DNA from: Brachybacterium endophyticum
GTDB taxonomy: Bacteria > Actinomycetota > Actinomycetes > Actinomycetales > Dermabacteraceae
Reading direction: 5' to 3'
DNA: 64,000 bases
Assembly: GCF_003130585.1 (NCBI RefSeq)
Contig: NZ_QFKX01000004.1
Coordinates: 62,001 to 126,000 of the forward strand
The position numbers and the translations under genes are program-made. Shown here piece after piece: positions 52,395 to 60,784 of this stretch. Positions within the stretch are counted from its first letter, which is position 1. Each line of letters begins with the position of its first letter. The notes below the pieces were generated by a model that was given only the letters and a program-made list of their open reading frames with translations, was not told the origin of the DNA and did not search any database.

Positions 52395-54218
52395 TCAGCC
52401 GCCGATCTTCTGGATCTTGAAGATCCACTGGTTGCCCGCCCCGCGGAACATCGGCGGCGCGTAGTCGTTCTCCTCCGTGGGCCAGTTCGACCAGTTCGAG
52501 GCGTTGAACTCGAAGAACTCGTCGGGCCGGTACATCAGCGGGAAGGCGGGCACCTCCTTGCGGTACAGGTCGTCCAGGGCCGTGATCGCCGACTTCTTGG
52601 TGTCGTCGTCGGCGGCGGCAGCGGCCGCCTCCAGGAGGTCGTTGACCTCGCTGTTCTCCCAGCGTCCGTAGTTGCGGTAGGCGGTCTTGCCCAGATCGGC
52701 GAGCTCGACGTTGCTCATCACGTCGCTGAAGCGCTGCCACGGCGTCGCAGGGTTCGCGCCCGCCACGTACCAGCACGCCATGTCGAAGTCGCCGTTCTGG
52801 ACGGACGTGGTGACCTGCGCCTGCTGCGGGAAGTTGGTGGCGGCGTCGATGCCCACGGCCTTGAAGCTCTTGGCCACGATCTCCAGCGCCGCGTTCCAGT
52901 CCGTCCAGCCCTGCGGGGTGATCAGCTTCCAGGGACCGAGCTTCACGCCGTCCTTGGCGTAGATCCCGTCGGAACCCTTCGCGTATCCCGCGTCCTTCAG
53001 GATCTGCTCGGCCTTCTTCGGGTCGTACTTCCAGCCGTCGGACGTCGCCTTGTCCTTGTCCAGCCACTCCGACTCGGCCCCCTCGGGCAGGATTAGAGAG
53101 GCCACGACGTCCGGCGAGTACCCGGACATCGCGGTCTCGGCGATCGAGGCGTAGTCGACCGCGTAGGCCATCGCGCGGCGGACCTCGGTGTCCTTCAGCC
53201 CGTCCTTGGTGGTGTTGATGAGGAACATGGGCATCGAGCCCGCCACGAAGTACGGCGACTCCTGCAGGTAGGTCCCGACCGGCTTGCCCGAGTCCCACAT
53301 CTTCGAGATCTGCGGGATGAACTGCTGCATGACGTCGAGCTCGCCGTTCTGGAACTTCAGGTTCCCGTCCTCGTTCGACTTGAAGATCGGGTGGATGACC
53401 TTGGTGGGAGCGGGCACTCCGCCGTAGAAGTCCTTGCCCCAGTACTTCTCGTTGCGGGCGAGGATGATCTGGGTCTGGTCGGACTTCTCCAGGGTGTAGG
53501 GGCCGGTGCCCATGCACTCCTTCGTCTCCCAGGTCGCGATCTTCTTCCCGGTCTCCTCCGCGGCCTTCTCGAAGACCGCCTTGGGCACGATGAACTGCTG
53601 GGCGAGGGTCGCCAGCACCATGCCCACGTTCTTGCGGTCCTGGTTGATCGCGACGTTGATGGTGTTGCCGTCGGCCGTGACCTCGTCGACCTCGACCCAG
53701 AAGGAGGCGACCCCGAGGCTGGGGTCGATCTTGCCGAGCTCGAAGGTGTACAGGACGTCATCGGTCGAGAAGTCGCTGCCGTCGTGCCAGGTGATGCCGT
53801 CCTGCAGGGTCAGTGCGATCGACGAGGTGCCGTCGACCTCGTACTTCGCGGCGAGGCCGGGGAGCAGCTTGCCGGAGACGACGTCGTAGCGCAGCAGGGT
53901 CTCGTAGACGTACTGGGCGACGTTGCCCGAGGCGGGCCAGGTCGGCGCCGCGGAGAAGGTGTTGAAGTTGCTGGGCGGGTCCCACTGGAACCCGGCGATG
54001 AACAGGTGGTCCGCGGCGTCTCCGCTGCGTCCCTTGCCGGCGGCTCCGTTGTTGCCGACGCCCTTGAGGTCGCCGGAACCTCCGTCACCGGATCCCCCGC
54101 CGCTGTTGCCGCCGCAGGCGGCCAGGGCCAGGGTGCCGCCGAGCGCTCCGGAGGTCGCGAGGAAGCCGCGCCTGCTGGAGCCCGAGGGGATGTGTGGGGT
54201 GGGGACGCGCTGGGACAT
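52395..54218 (-). CDS. ABC importer substrate-binding lipoprotein (SBP family 5)
   Basis: Extracellular lipoprotein of 607 residues that captures the substrate. It has a Tat-type signal, SSRRGFLATSG, with the lipobox LAAC (C35), then a Gly-rich linker. The SBP_bac_5 core follows: YETLLRYD, ALTLQDGITWHDGSDFSTDDVLY, and VRRAMAYAVD. It is first in the operon. The LacI-type regulator and operator nearby suggest an oligosaccharide rather than a peptide; that is inference. The ATG at 54218 was chosen; a TTG at 54227 is another possible start. Confidence 0.9.
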   Translation of the reverse strand: MSQRVPTPHIPSGSSRRGFLATSGALGGTLALAACGGNSGGGSGDGGSGDLKGVGNNGAAGKGRSGDAADHLFIAGFQWDPPSNFNTFSAAPTWPASGNVAQYVYETLLRYDVVSGKLLPGLAAKYEVDGTSSIALTLQDGITWHDGSDFSTDDVLYTFELGKIDPSLGVASFWVEVDEVTADGNTINVAINQDRKNVGMVLATLAQQFIVPKAVFEKAAEETGKKIATWETKECMGTGPYTLEKSDQTQIILARNEKYWGKDFYGGVPAPTKVIHPIFKSNEDGNLKFQNGELDVMQQFIPQISKMWDSGKPVGTYLQESPYFVAGSMPMFLINTTKDGLKDTEVRRAMAYAVDYASIAETAMSGYSPDVVASLILPEGAESEWLDKDKATSDGWKYDPKKAEQILKDAGYAKGSDGIYAKDGVKLGPWKLITPQGWTDWNAALEIVAKSFKAVGIDAATNFPQQAQVTTSVQNGDFDMACWYVAGANPATPWQRFSDVMSNVELADLGKTAYRNYGRWENSEVNDLLEAAAAAADDDTKKSAITALDDLYRKEVPAFPLMYRPDEFFEFNASNWSNWPTEENDYAPPMFRGAGNQWIFKIQKIGG

Positions 54219-54349
54219 GGTGACCAACTGCCTCTCAGGATCGGCCCCGCCGTTGGAGCCGCGGATCCGCTCTGATCCGTTGGCCGCGAATCTAGGGTGT
54301 GGCAGACATCACCGCATCGCCCTTGCGGTCACGAAGGCGTAACGATCGC

Positions 54350-54357
54350 AACCGGTT
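54350..54357. promoter_or_regulatory. AACCGGTT palindrome, candidate LacI-family operator of the ABC importer
   Basis: AACCGGTT within GCAACCGGTTTTCC, 132 bases before the substrate-binding gene and 52 bases downstream of the lacI stop. The same core and flanks recur at 59978. A half site, CCGGTTTGCA, lies near 54391. Confidence 0.65.
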
Positions 54358-54409
54358 TTCCTACGCTGCGCGACTGTGCTCGCGTGCGCCCGGTTTGCAC
54401 CATTTCCGC

Positions 54410-55420
54410 TCAGCTGCTGCCGCGGGCGAGCACCGTTCCCGGATCCGCCGCGAGACTGCGCGGCGGGCCTCCCTGGACCCGGTCGACGAGCAGCCGGGCC
54501 AGCTGACGCCCGTTCTCGGCGACGTCCCTGCCCAGGGCGCTCAGCGGCGGATCGGTGACGGTGCACAGGATCGAGTTCTCCAGAGCGGTCACGCTGAGGT
54601 CCGCGGGCACCGAGAGCCCCTCGCCGACGAGGGCGACCAGCAGCTGGGCGGCCAGCAGTTCGTTGTCCACGATGACCGCGCGGCACCCGGTCCTCTCCCG
54701 CACGGCGAGGATCTCCCGCATCCACGCGCTCGCGGAGGCCTGCCGGTAGTCGGAGGTCAGGACGGTGACTCCGATCCCCCGCTCGGCGCACTGCGCAGCG
54801 AGGGCGCTCCGCCGGTGCTCGACGTGGAGGAACTCCGGGGGGCCCGCGATGTAGACGAGATGGTCATGGGACCCCCGTGCACCGTCCAGCAGGTGGGAGA
54901 GCACGGTGCGCACCCTCGCCGTCTCGTCGACCAGCAGCGTCGAGATGCCCTCCCCGAGCGGAGCACAGGACATCGCCGCCGCCGGCAGCCCGGATCCCGT
55001 GACCACGCTCAGCCGCGGATCCTCCGTGCGGGGGTCCATCAGCACGAACCCGTCCACCCGGCGCTCTGCCGCCCAGCGGCCCAGCAGGGCCGCCTCGGCG
55101 TCGACGTCGGGGACGATCTGCATCAGCAGCGCGCGGTCGCTGCGCGACAGCTCGGCCTCCATCCCCGCGACGAAGGCCATGAAGAAGTTCTCCGCACCCA
55201 CGATCTCGCTGGAGCGGGCGACGGCGAGACCGAACACACCGGTGGAAGAGCGGGAGAGGGCGCGCGCAGCGTAGGAGGGGGTCCATCCCAGCGTCTCGGC
55301 GGCCTCGGCCACACGGCTCCTCGTCCGCTCCGAGACGCCCGCCTGGTTGTTGAGCGCCTTGGACGCCGTGCCCTTGGAGACCCCCGCCTCCCGGGCGACA
55401 TCGCTCAGTGTCGAGCTCAT
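54410..55420 (-). CDS. LacI-family regulator of the ABC importer
   Basis: Regulator of 336 residues. The helix-turn-helix near 3-25 reads TLSDVAREAGVSKGTASKALN, followed by the hinge AARALSRSSTGVFGLAV. The rest is the periplasmic-binding-like sugar-sensing domain (ALENSILCTVTDPPLSALGRDV). The ATG at 55420 was set by the motif at its start. It is co-directional with and just upstream of the importer, so local control is likely. Autoregulation is possible. Confidence 0.92.
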   Translation of the reverse strand: MSSTLSDVAREAGVSKGTASKALNNQAGVSERTRSRVAEAAETLGWTPSYAARALSRSSTGVFGLAVARSSEIVGAENFFMAFVAGMEAELSRSDRALLMQIVPDVDAEAALLGRWAAERRVDGFVLMDPRTEDPRLSVVTGSGLPAAAMSCAPLGEGISTLLVDETARVRTVLSHLLDGARGSHDHLVYIAGPPEFLHVEHRRSALAAQCAERGIGVTVLTSDYRQASASAWMREILAVRERTGCRAVIVDNELLAAQLLVALVGEGLSVPADLSVTALENSILCTVTDPPLSALGRDVAENGRQLARLLVDRVQGGPPRSLAADPGTVLARGSS

Positions 55421-55602
55421 CGTGACCCCCTTGCCCGCGGCCCCGGAAGGGACCGACACAGCACACCGTAAGCGCTCGGCCCAGCCCTGGGCAGGTGACT
55501 CGTCGATCCGGTGGGCGCATCGCCCCCGGGGACGGGGGTACTGCCGGTGCCCCCATCCCCGGGGACTGGTCGACGGGCGCCGGGCCCGTAGCATCGGCTC
55601 GC

Positions 55603-56868
55603 GTGACCCGCTTCCTCGTCCCCGCCTCAGCGCTCGTCGGCGGACTCCAGCTCGCCCTGCTGAACCCGGTGATCGCCCTCCTGCTGGCGAGCCTGTTCGA
55701 CGCGGGCCCCGGCGAGGTGGGTCTGGTCCTGGCGATCATGAACGCGAGCGGATTCCTCGCAGCCATCCTGATCCCTGCCTGGGCCGATCGGCACGGCGAC
55801 TACACCCGCCCGATGATCCTGTGCGCGGCGCTCACCCTCGCCACGGTGCTCGCGCTCGCCGTGGTCTCGAGCCTGACGCTCGCCGGGATCGTCCTGGTGG
55901 TCCTCGCGGGCCCGGCCGGCGTGTGGTCCGGGATGCTGTTCGCCCAGCAGAGGGCCTCGGGAGCCGACTCCGAGCAGGTCGTGCGCACGCGCGCCGTGTT
56001 CTCCGTGGCCTGGGTCGCGGGGCCCCCGCTCGCGACCGGGGTGATGACCGGGTTCGGCGACCGGGCGGTGCTGCTCCTGATCGCCGCGGTCGCGGCCGGG
56101 AGCATCGCCCTCAGCATCCTGCTGGACCGCGCGGTCGCCTCGGCGAGGAAGCGCCGGTCCGAGGCAGGTGACGCGGGGAGCCCGGACGATCCCGACGCTG
56201 GACCCGGCTCCGGGCCCGACACGACCGGGGATGCGGCGCTCCCCGAGCAGCGCAGGACGGGCCGGCTCGAACTGGTCGTGGTCACGGCCGCGATCACCGC
56301 GCTGCAGGCGGGGAACGCCGGCTCGGTGACGGCGATGCCCCTGCTCGTGACCGACCATCTCGCGCTCGCCCCGGTCTGGGCGGGCGCGGCGCTGGGCACC
56401 TGTGCGGCGCTCGAGGCCCCGGCCCTGCTGCTGATGGGGCGGCTCACGCGTTCGCTGCGCCCCACCGCCCTGCTGGCCGCCGGGGCAGTCCTGGGAGCGG
56501 TCTACTACGCCGTGGTGCCGCTGCTGGCCTCGCCGGTGGCCCTCGTCGGCCTGCAGATCCTCAATGCCTTGTCGATCGCCGCCCTGTCGGGCATCGCGCT
56601 GGCGTGGATGCAGGAGGCCATCGCCGGGCCGGGACTCGCCTCGGGCATCTACCTCAACTCCCGGCGCGTGGGCGCGATCGTCTCCGGTCCGCTGCTGGGC
56701 CTCGCCGCACTGGGGACGCTCGGGTACGCGATCACCTTCTGGGCCTTCGCCCTGCTCGCCGCGCTCGCGGGCCTCGCGATCGCTCTCGTCGGCCGCGACG
56801 CGGGGTCCCGACGACGTCCAGGACCTCCGCGCGACTCTCAGGCGGAGACGAAGGGGAAGGTCGCGTAG
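55603..56868 (+). CDS. MFS transporter (sugar-efflux-like)
   Basis: 12-helix facilitator of 421 residues, with LLNPVIALLLASLFDAG in helix 1. The cytoplasmic loop LDRAVASARKRRSEAGDAG (central) is followed by a long polar stretch of about 50 residues. The C-terminal half contains SGIYLNSRRVGAIVSGPLLG. This resembles the SetA/sugar-efflux group, and its place divergent from lacI supports a sugar-related role, but the substrate is unknown. GTG at 55603 was chosen because helix 1 follows directly. Its last 31 bases overlap the convergent AlkZ-like gene. Confidence 0.8.
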   Translation: MTRFLVPASALVGGLQLALLNPVIALLLASLFDAGPGEVGLVLAIMNASGFLAAILIPAWADRHGDYTRPMILCAALTLATVLALAVVSSLTLAGIVLVVLAGPAGVWSGMLFAQQRASGADSEQVVRTRAVFSVAWVAGPPLATGVMTGFGDRAVLLLIAAVAAGSIALSILLDRAVASARKRRSEAGDAGSPDDPDAGPGSGPDTTGDAALPEQRRTGRLELVVVTAAITALQAGNAGSVTAMPLLVTDHLALAPVWAGAALGTCAALEAPALLLMGRLTRSLRPTALLAAGAVLGAVYYAVVPLLASPVALVGLQILNALSIAALSGIALAWMQEAIAGPGLASGIYLNSRRVGAIVSGPLLGLAALGTLGYAITFWAFALLAALAGLAIALVGRDAGSRRRPGPPRDSQAETKGKVA

Positions 56869-57962
56869 GCGCGTTCTGCCTCCCGTCGTGCCACCGCCGG
56901 CATCGGCCCCAGCGGATCGAGCTCCAGCCGTCGGTCCCCGGGCCGTCCCTCGCGCCGCCAGAAGCCGATCATGCGTCCGCGGCGGATCATCCCCCGACGG
57001 AAGATCCCGTTGCGCCCCGGCACGAGCAGGGGCAGCTCCTCCTCGCCGAGCAGGGGGAGGCGGTCGGGGTGGCCCAGCACGATCTCGTCGAACCCGGGCA
57101 GCAGCTGCAGGGCGTCCAGGTGCGCCGACGGGGTCGAGGCGAGCTGCTCGGCGAGGCCCGGGGCCGCGTACCGCGTCTCCCCCGCCTCGTCCGCTCCGGC
57201 CTCCTCGACCTCCGCCAGGACCGAGGGCAGCGCTCGCCGCAGCAGCGAGAGCGGCAGCTTGCTCCACCAGGCGGCGTCCCGGAGCGTCGCGGGTCCGTGC
57301 CCGAGGAGGTAGCGCCGCAGCAGCTCCGCCGCGGCAGCGGTCCGATCGCCGTCGAACCGTCCTTCGAGTCCGCTGTCCGGAGGCAGATGCGTGTTGGCGA
57401 GCACGACCGCGGTGTCGTCGTCCTTCCACGGCCCGTAGACGGCGACCCCACTCGCCACCAGGTGGCTGAGGAGGTGGTACCCCTGCCCCTTCTCGGAGGC
57501 GAGCCCCGCCTGCTGCCAGGCGGCGAGGAGCTCCGAGCGCGGCAGGCCGGCAGGGACCTCGGCCAGCGTGTCCTCGAGGACCGCACGAGCCCGGTCCACC
57601 TGCTCCTGATCCAGGCCCAGCGCGCCGCGGCGGGCCCTCTGTGCGCGCAGCGGCCCCTCCGCGCACAGCTCGGTCAGCCACCGCATGTCGGCGGCTGCGG
57701 TCACGAAGACCGTCCCGCGCATCGGGTAGCCGCGCACGATCTCGCCGCGGTCGAACGCGGCGATGACGTCAGCGGGCCCGGGAGCGGGACCTTCGCCCGC
57801 GTCGGATTCCCCGAGGCGCAGGGCGAGGGAGCCGACGACGCCCGGCAGGTCCTGCGCCTGCGAGGCGAGCAGATGGGACGCGGCCGCGGCAGCGGAGCCG
57901 AAGGGGCGTGTGACGAGACCCTGGCCCAGCAGGCGGGCGCGGACCAGATCGGGCTGGGGCAT
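56838..57962 (-). CDS. Winged-helix protein, AlkZ-like DNA glycosylase family
   Basis: A 374-residue protein of the DUF1006/HTH_42 family. AlkZ in Streptomyces excises azinomycin-induced interstrand crosslinks. The catalytic Q-x-Q pattern is seen as SQAQD (Q35, Q37), near the N-terminus. Other family marks are RGYPMRGTVF, LPRSELLAAW and the end LLPGFDEIVLGH and PGRNGIFRRG. A -10 box just before the ATG suggests a leaderless mRNA. It may repair bulky or crosslinked DNA; substrates are unknown. Confidence 0.82.
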   Translation of the reverse strand: MPQPDLVRARLLGQGLVTRPFGSAAAAASHLLASQAQDLPGVVGSLALRLGESDAGEGPAPGPADVIAAFDRGEIVRGYPMRGTVFVTAAADMRWLTELCAEGPLRAQRARRGALGLDQEQVDRARAVLEDTLAEVPAGLPRSELLAAWQQAGLASEKGQGYHLLSHLVASGVAVYGPWKDDDTAVVLANTHLPPDSGLEGRFDGDRTAAAAELLRRYLLGHGPATLRDAAWWSKLPLSLLRRALPSVLAEVEEAGADEAGETRYAAPGLAEQLASTPSAHLDALQLLPGFDEIVLGHPDRLPLLGEEELPLLVPGRNGIFRRGMIRRGRMIGFWRREGRPGDRRLELDPLGPMPAVARREAERAYATFPFVSA

Positions 57963-57968
57963 GGACCG

Positions 57969-57974
57969 ATGCTA
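57969..57974 (-). promoter_or_regulatory. -10 box of a leaderless AlkZ-like promoter
   Basis: TAGCAT on the minus strand, 6 bases before the ATG at 57962. The geometry is identical to glgC. Confidence 0.55.
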
Positions 57975-58114
57975 GAGCGCCGCGCCCCTGTGGGGTACCG
58001 CCCGGATGACGCGCGCTTCACACCTCGCAGCACCCGCCTCCCGGAATACCGCGCTGACCGTGGGCGTTGATCGGATCATCCACAGGATCGAGAGAGCAGA
58101 CCAGGAGACTCGCC

Positions 58115-59062
58115 ATGGATCCCACAGCACTGTTCAGCTACGAGCGCCACGTCGACTCCCGCGCGCTGCACGGGCGGACGCTGCTGGTCACCCTGGGGGC
58201 CTTCGGCGACGCCGGCCACGCCCAGCAGATCCTCGACGACCACGTCCTGAACTCGCTCGAGAACCGTGTGGTCGGCCGCCTGGACATGGACCAGGTCCAC
58301 GACTACACCGGCAATCGTCCGGTGGTCACCCTCGACCGGGACGAGTTCACCGACTACGAGCGTCCCGAGATCCTGCTGCACGAGGTCACCGACCCCTCCG
58401 GCGAGACGTTCTTCCTGCTGACCGGGCCCGAGCCCTCCTTCCAGTGGGAGCGGGTGGCCTCCTCCCTGCGCATCGTCGTGGAGCAGCTGGGGATCGAGAC
58501 GACGCTGGTGGCCCAGGGCTTCCCCGCCCCTGTCCCCCACACGCGTGCGCTCCAGGTCAGCCGCTTCGCGGGTGATCGCGCGGACATCTCGCACCCGCGG
58601 CCCGTGCCGGCGACGTTCCGCCTGCGGTCCTCCTTCACCTCCCTGCTGACGATGCGTCTGCACGACGCCGGGCACACCGTGGTCGGGCTCGCGGTGCAGG
58701 TGCCGCAGTACCTCCACGAGCTCGACTACCCCGACGCCGCGATCTCGCTGCTGCGCGCCGTGCACGAGGAAGGCGGACCGGAGATCGCGATCGGCGCCCT
58801 CGCGCCGATGGCCGAGAACGTGCGCGAGTCCATCGCCCAGCAGGTCGCCGCCTCCCCGCAGCTCCAGGAGATGGTCCGCTCGCTCGAGGAGAACGCCGAC
58901 CGGATGGGGATCGGCGCGCCCATCGACGACTCCGAGGTGCCCGACGCCGAGGAGATCGCCGCCGAGATCGAGAAGTACCTCGCCGGGCTCGACGGGGAGG
59001 ACGACACCGAGCACGACGAGGACGAGGGGCCGAGCACCCCCGAGCCTCCGCGCGAGGACTGA
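58115..59062 (+). CDS. PAC2-family protein
   Basis: A 315-residue protein of the PAC2 (proteasome assembly chaperone 2-like) family found in proteasome-bearing actinobacteria. Seen: GFGDAGHA-like region GAFGDAGHAQQIL, ENRVVGRLDMDQVHDYTGNRP, EPSFQWERV and AQGFPAPVPHTR. The function in bacteria is not established. The C-terminal 60 residues are acidic. The ATG at 58115 has CAGGAG 8 bases upstream; the longer frame lacks this. Confidence 0.85.
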   Translation: MDPTALFSYERHVDSRALHGRTLLVTLGAFGDAGHAQQILDDHVLNSLENRVVGRLDMDQVHDYTGNRPVVTLDRDEFTDYERPEILLHEVTDPSGETFFLLTGPEPSFQWERVASSLRIVVEQLGIETTLVAQGFPAPVPHTRALQVSRFAGDRADISHPRPVPATFRLRSSFTSLLTMRLHDAGHTVVGLAVQVPQYLHELDYPDAAISLLRAVHEEGGPEIAIGALAPMAENVRESIAQQVAASPQLQEMVRSLEENADRMGIGAPIDDSEVPDAEEIAAEIEKYLAGLDGEDDTEHDEDEGPSTPEPPRED

Positions 59063-59072
59063 CCCGACCCGC

Positions 59073-59873
59073 TCAGCGCAGCTCGACCCGTGCCCCCGGG
59101 TCCTCGCCCGGCAGGTCGGGCTGGGCGATCGCGACCACCTGGAGGCCCCGGAAGTCCACGTCGCCGCGCAGCGTCGTCATGAAGGCGGTGTCGGCGGCGT
59201 CGAGACCGCTCGCGATCCTCACCATGGACTCGCGCGGCGCCAGGTGCGTGGCATCGACCACCTCCCACATGCCGTCCACGAGCGCTTCGACCACGAGGTG
59301 GAAGTCCATCGGGCTGAGGCCCGGGGCGAAGACCGACACGCAGCGTGCGGGCACACCGGCGGCGCGCAGCAGCGTCGCCGTGAGGTGGGCGTAGTCGCGG
59401 CAGACGCCCTGTCGGGAGCCGAAGGTGCTGCGCGCGGAGTCCTGGACCGTGCTCGAGCCCGGCACGTAGCTCAGGTGACCGCTCACCCAGTCGACGACCC
59501 TGCCGACGGCCTCCCGGCCGCTCGCCGTGCCCACCACGTCGGCGACCACCTGCGCGAACTCGTCGACCTCGCAGTAGCGCGAGGGCAGCAGGTAGGTGAC
59601 CTCGTCCGTGGGCTGCACCGGGGCGGCCGGGGCGTCGGCCTCCACGTGCACGGAGTACTGGATGCTGAGCTCGCCACCGGGGAGGTCGTGCAGCAGGTGC
59701 ATGCGGTTCCCACGCGGGGTGATCTGCTCGTCGGCCTCGACGGCGCGGCCGTCCGCGAGGACCCGCAGGGACTCCCCGGAGCTGGGGACGTACGCATCCA
59801 CCGCCACCAGCAGGGCGAGGTCGGTCCCGGCTTCGACGACGGCGGTCATGCGGGCGCTGATGTCTCTGTGCAC
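59073..59873 (-). CDS. Transglutaminase-like cysteine protease family protein
   Basis: A 266-residue protein with a bacterial N-terminal beta-domain (1-105) and a transglutaminase core. The triad is C158 in GVCRDYAHL, H192 in DFHLVVEAL and D207 in VVDATHLAP. There is no signal peptide, so the protein is cytoplasmic. The GTG at 59873 was chosen because family similarity begins there; no good RBS is seen, so a leaderless start is possible. It may act as a peptidase or amidase. Convergent with the PAC2 gene, with 10 bases between the stops. Confidence 0.85.
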   Translation of the reverse strand: MHRDISARMTAVVEAGTDLALLVAVDAYVPSSGESLRVLADGRAVEADEQITPRGNRMHLLHDLPGGELSIQYSVHVEADAPAAPVQPTDEVTYLLPSRYCEVDEFAQVVADVVGTASGREAVGRVVDWVSGHLSYVPGSSTVQDSARSTFGSRQGVCRDYAHLTATLLRAAGVPARCVSVFAPGLSPMDFHLVVEALVDGMWEVVDATHLAPRESMVRIASGLDAADTAFMTTLRGDVDFRGLQVVAIAQPDLPGEDPGARVELR

Positions 59874-59930
59874 CCCACCAGTCTGCGCCACGACGGCCGA
59901 TACCGGGACCCACGCGGCGTGGTCGGATTC

Positions 59931-59958
59931 TTGACACGGACCCACCACCTCGTAGGCT
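59931..59958 (+). promoter_or_regulatory. Housekeeping promoter of the sugar operon
   Basis: TTGACA (59931-59936), 16 bases, then TAGGCT (59953-59958). The expected start is near 59966, so the operator at 59978 lies just downstream, where a repressor would block it. Confidence 0.75.
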
Positions 59959-59977
59959 GGTGATGCGGAACACAGGA

Positions 59978-59985
59978 AACCGGTT
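59978..59985. promoter_or_regulatory. AACCGGTT palindrome, candidate LacI-family operator of the sugar operon
   Basis: AACCGGTT within GGAAACCGGTTGCC. This is the reverse complement of the site near 54350 with one base-length difference in the flank. It lies at about +13 to +20 of the predicted transcript. Confidence 0.7.
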
Positions 59986-60016
59986 GCCCCGGTCCCCCAC
60001 GTCGAAGGAGCCCCCG

Positions 60017-60784
60017 TTGCAGATCTCTGTCCAGCTCTACAGCGTCAGAGAGGCTCTGGGAACGGATCCTGTCGGCACGCTCACGCGCCTGCGGGACCTC
60101 GGCCTCCGCGAGGTCGAGCCCTTCGGTCTGGTCGAGCACGCGGCGATGCTGCGCAGCGCGCTCCCGGACCTCGGGCTGAGGGCACCCACCACCCACGCCG
60201 ATCTCCTCGGCGCCGAGGACCAGCGCGCACTGTTCGCCACCGCGGCCGAGCTCGGGATCGGCACCGTGATCCAGCCACATCGCGATCCCGATCTGTGGAA
60301 GGACGAGGCGGAGATCCGGCACACCGCCGAGCTGCTGGACGCCGCCGCCGAGACGGCTCGCGGCGAGGGCGTCCGGGTCGGCTACCACAACCATGGCTTC
60401 GAGGCCGATCCGCGCTTCGAGGGGCGCACGGGCCTCGAGGTGCTGGACGGCGCCCTCGGCCCCGACGTGGTCCTCGAGGTCGACACCTACTGGGCCGCCG
60501 TCGGCGGATCCGATCCGGTGACCCTGCTGGGCACGCTCGGAGACCGGGTCCGGGCCGTCCACCTCAAGGACGGGCCCCGCAGCGGGTCGAAGGCCGAGCA
60601 GCAGCCCCTGGGACGGGGCGAGATCGACGTGGACGCGATCGTCGCCGCATCCCGCTCCGCCGGGCACCTGGGCGTGATCGAGTTCGACGACTACGCCGGC
60701 GACATCTTCGAGGGCGTCGCCGCCTCCCTGGCATATCTGCAGGACCATGACGACAACGACGACGAGAAGGATCCCAGGGCATGA
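60017..60784 (+). CDS. Sugar phosphate isomerase/epimerase-like TIM barrel
   Basis: A 255-residue xylose-isomerase-like barrel. Metal and substrate motifs are visible: VGYHNHGFE, VLEVDTYWAA, RAVHLKDG and VIEFDDYAGD, with the usual Glu, Asp and His residues. The TTG at 60017 was chosen because AAGGAG lies 6 bases upstream and the barrel starts there. It is first in the sugar operon behind the promoter and operator. The substrate is likely a sugar or keto-sugar. Confidence 0.85.
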   Translation: MQISVQLYSVREALGTDPVGTLTRLRDLGLREVEPFGLVEHAAMLRSALPDLGLRAPTTHADLLGAEDQRALFATAAELGIGTVIQPHRDPDLWKDEAEIRHTAELLDAAAETARGEGVRVGYHNHGFEADPRFEGRTGLEVLDGALGPDVVLEVDTYWAAVGGSDPVTLLGTLGDRVRAVHLKDGPRSGSKAEQQPLGRGEIDVDAIVAASRSAGHLGVIEFDDYAGDIFEGVAASLAYLQDHDDNDDEKDPRA

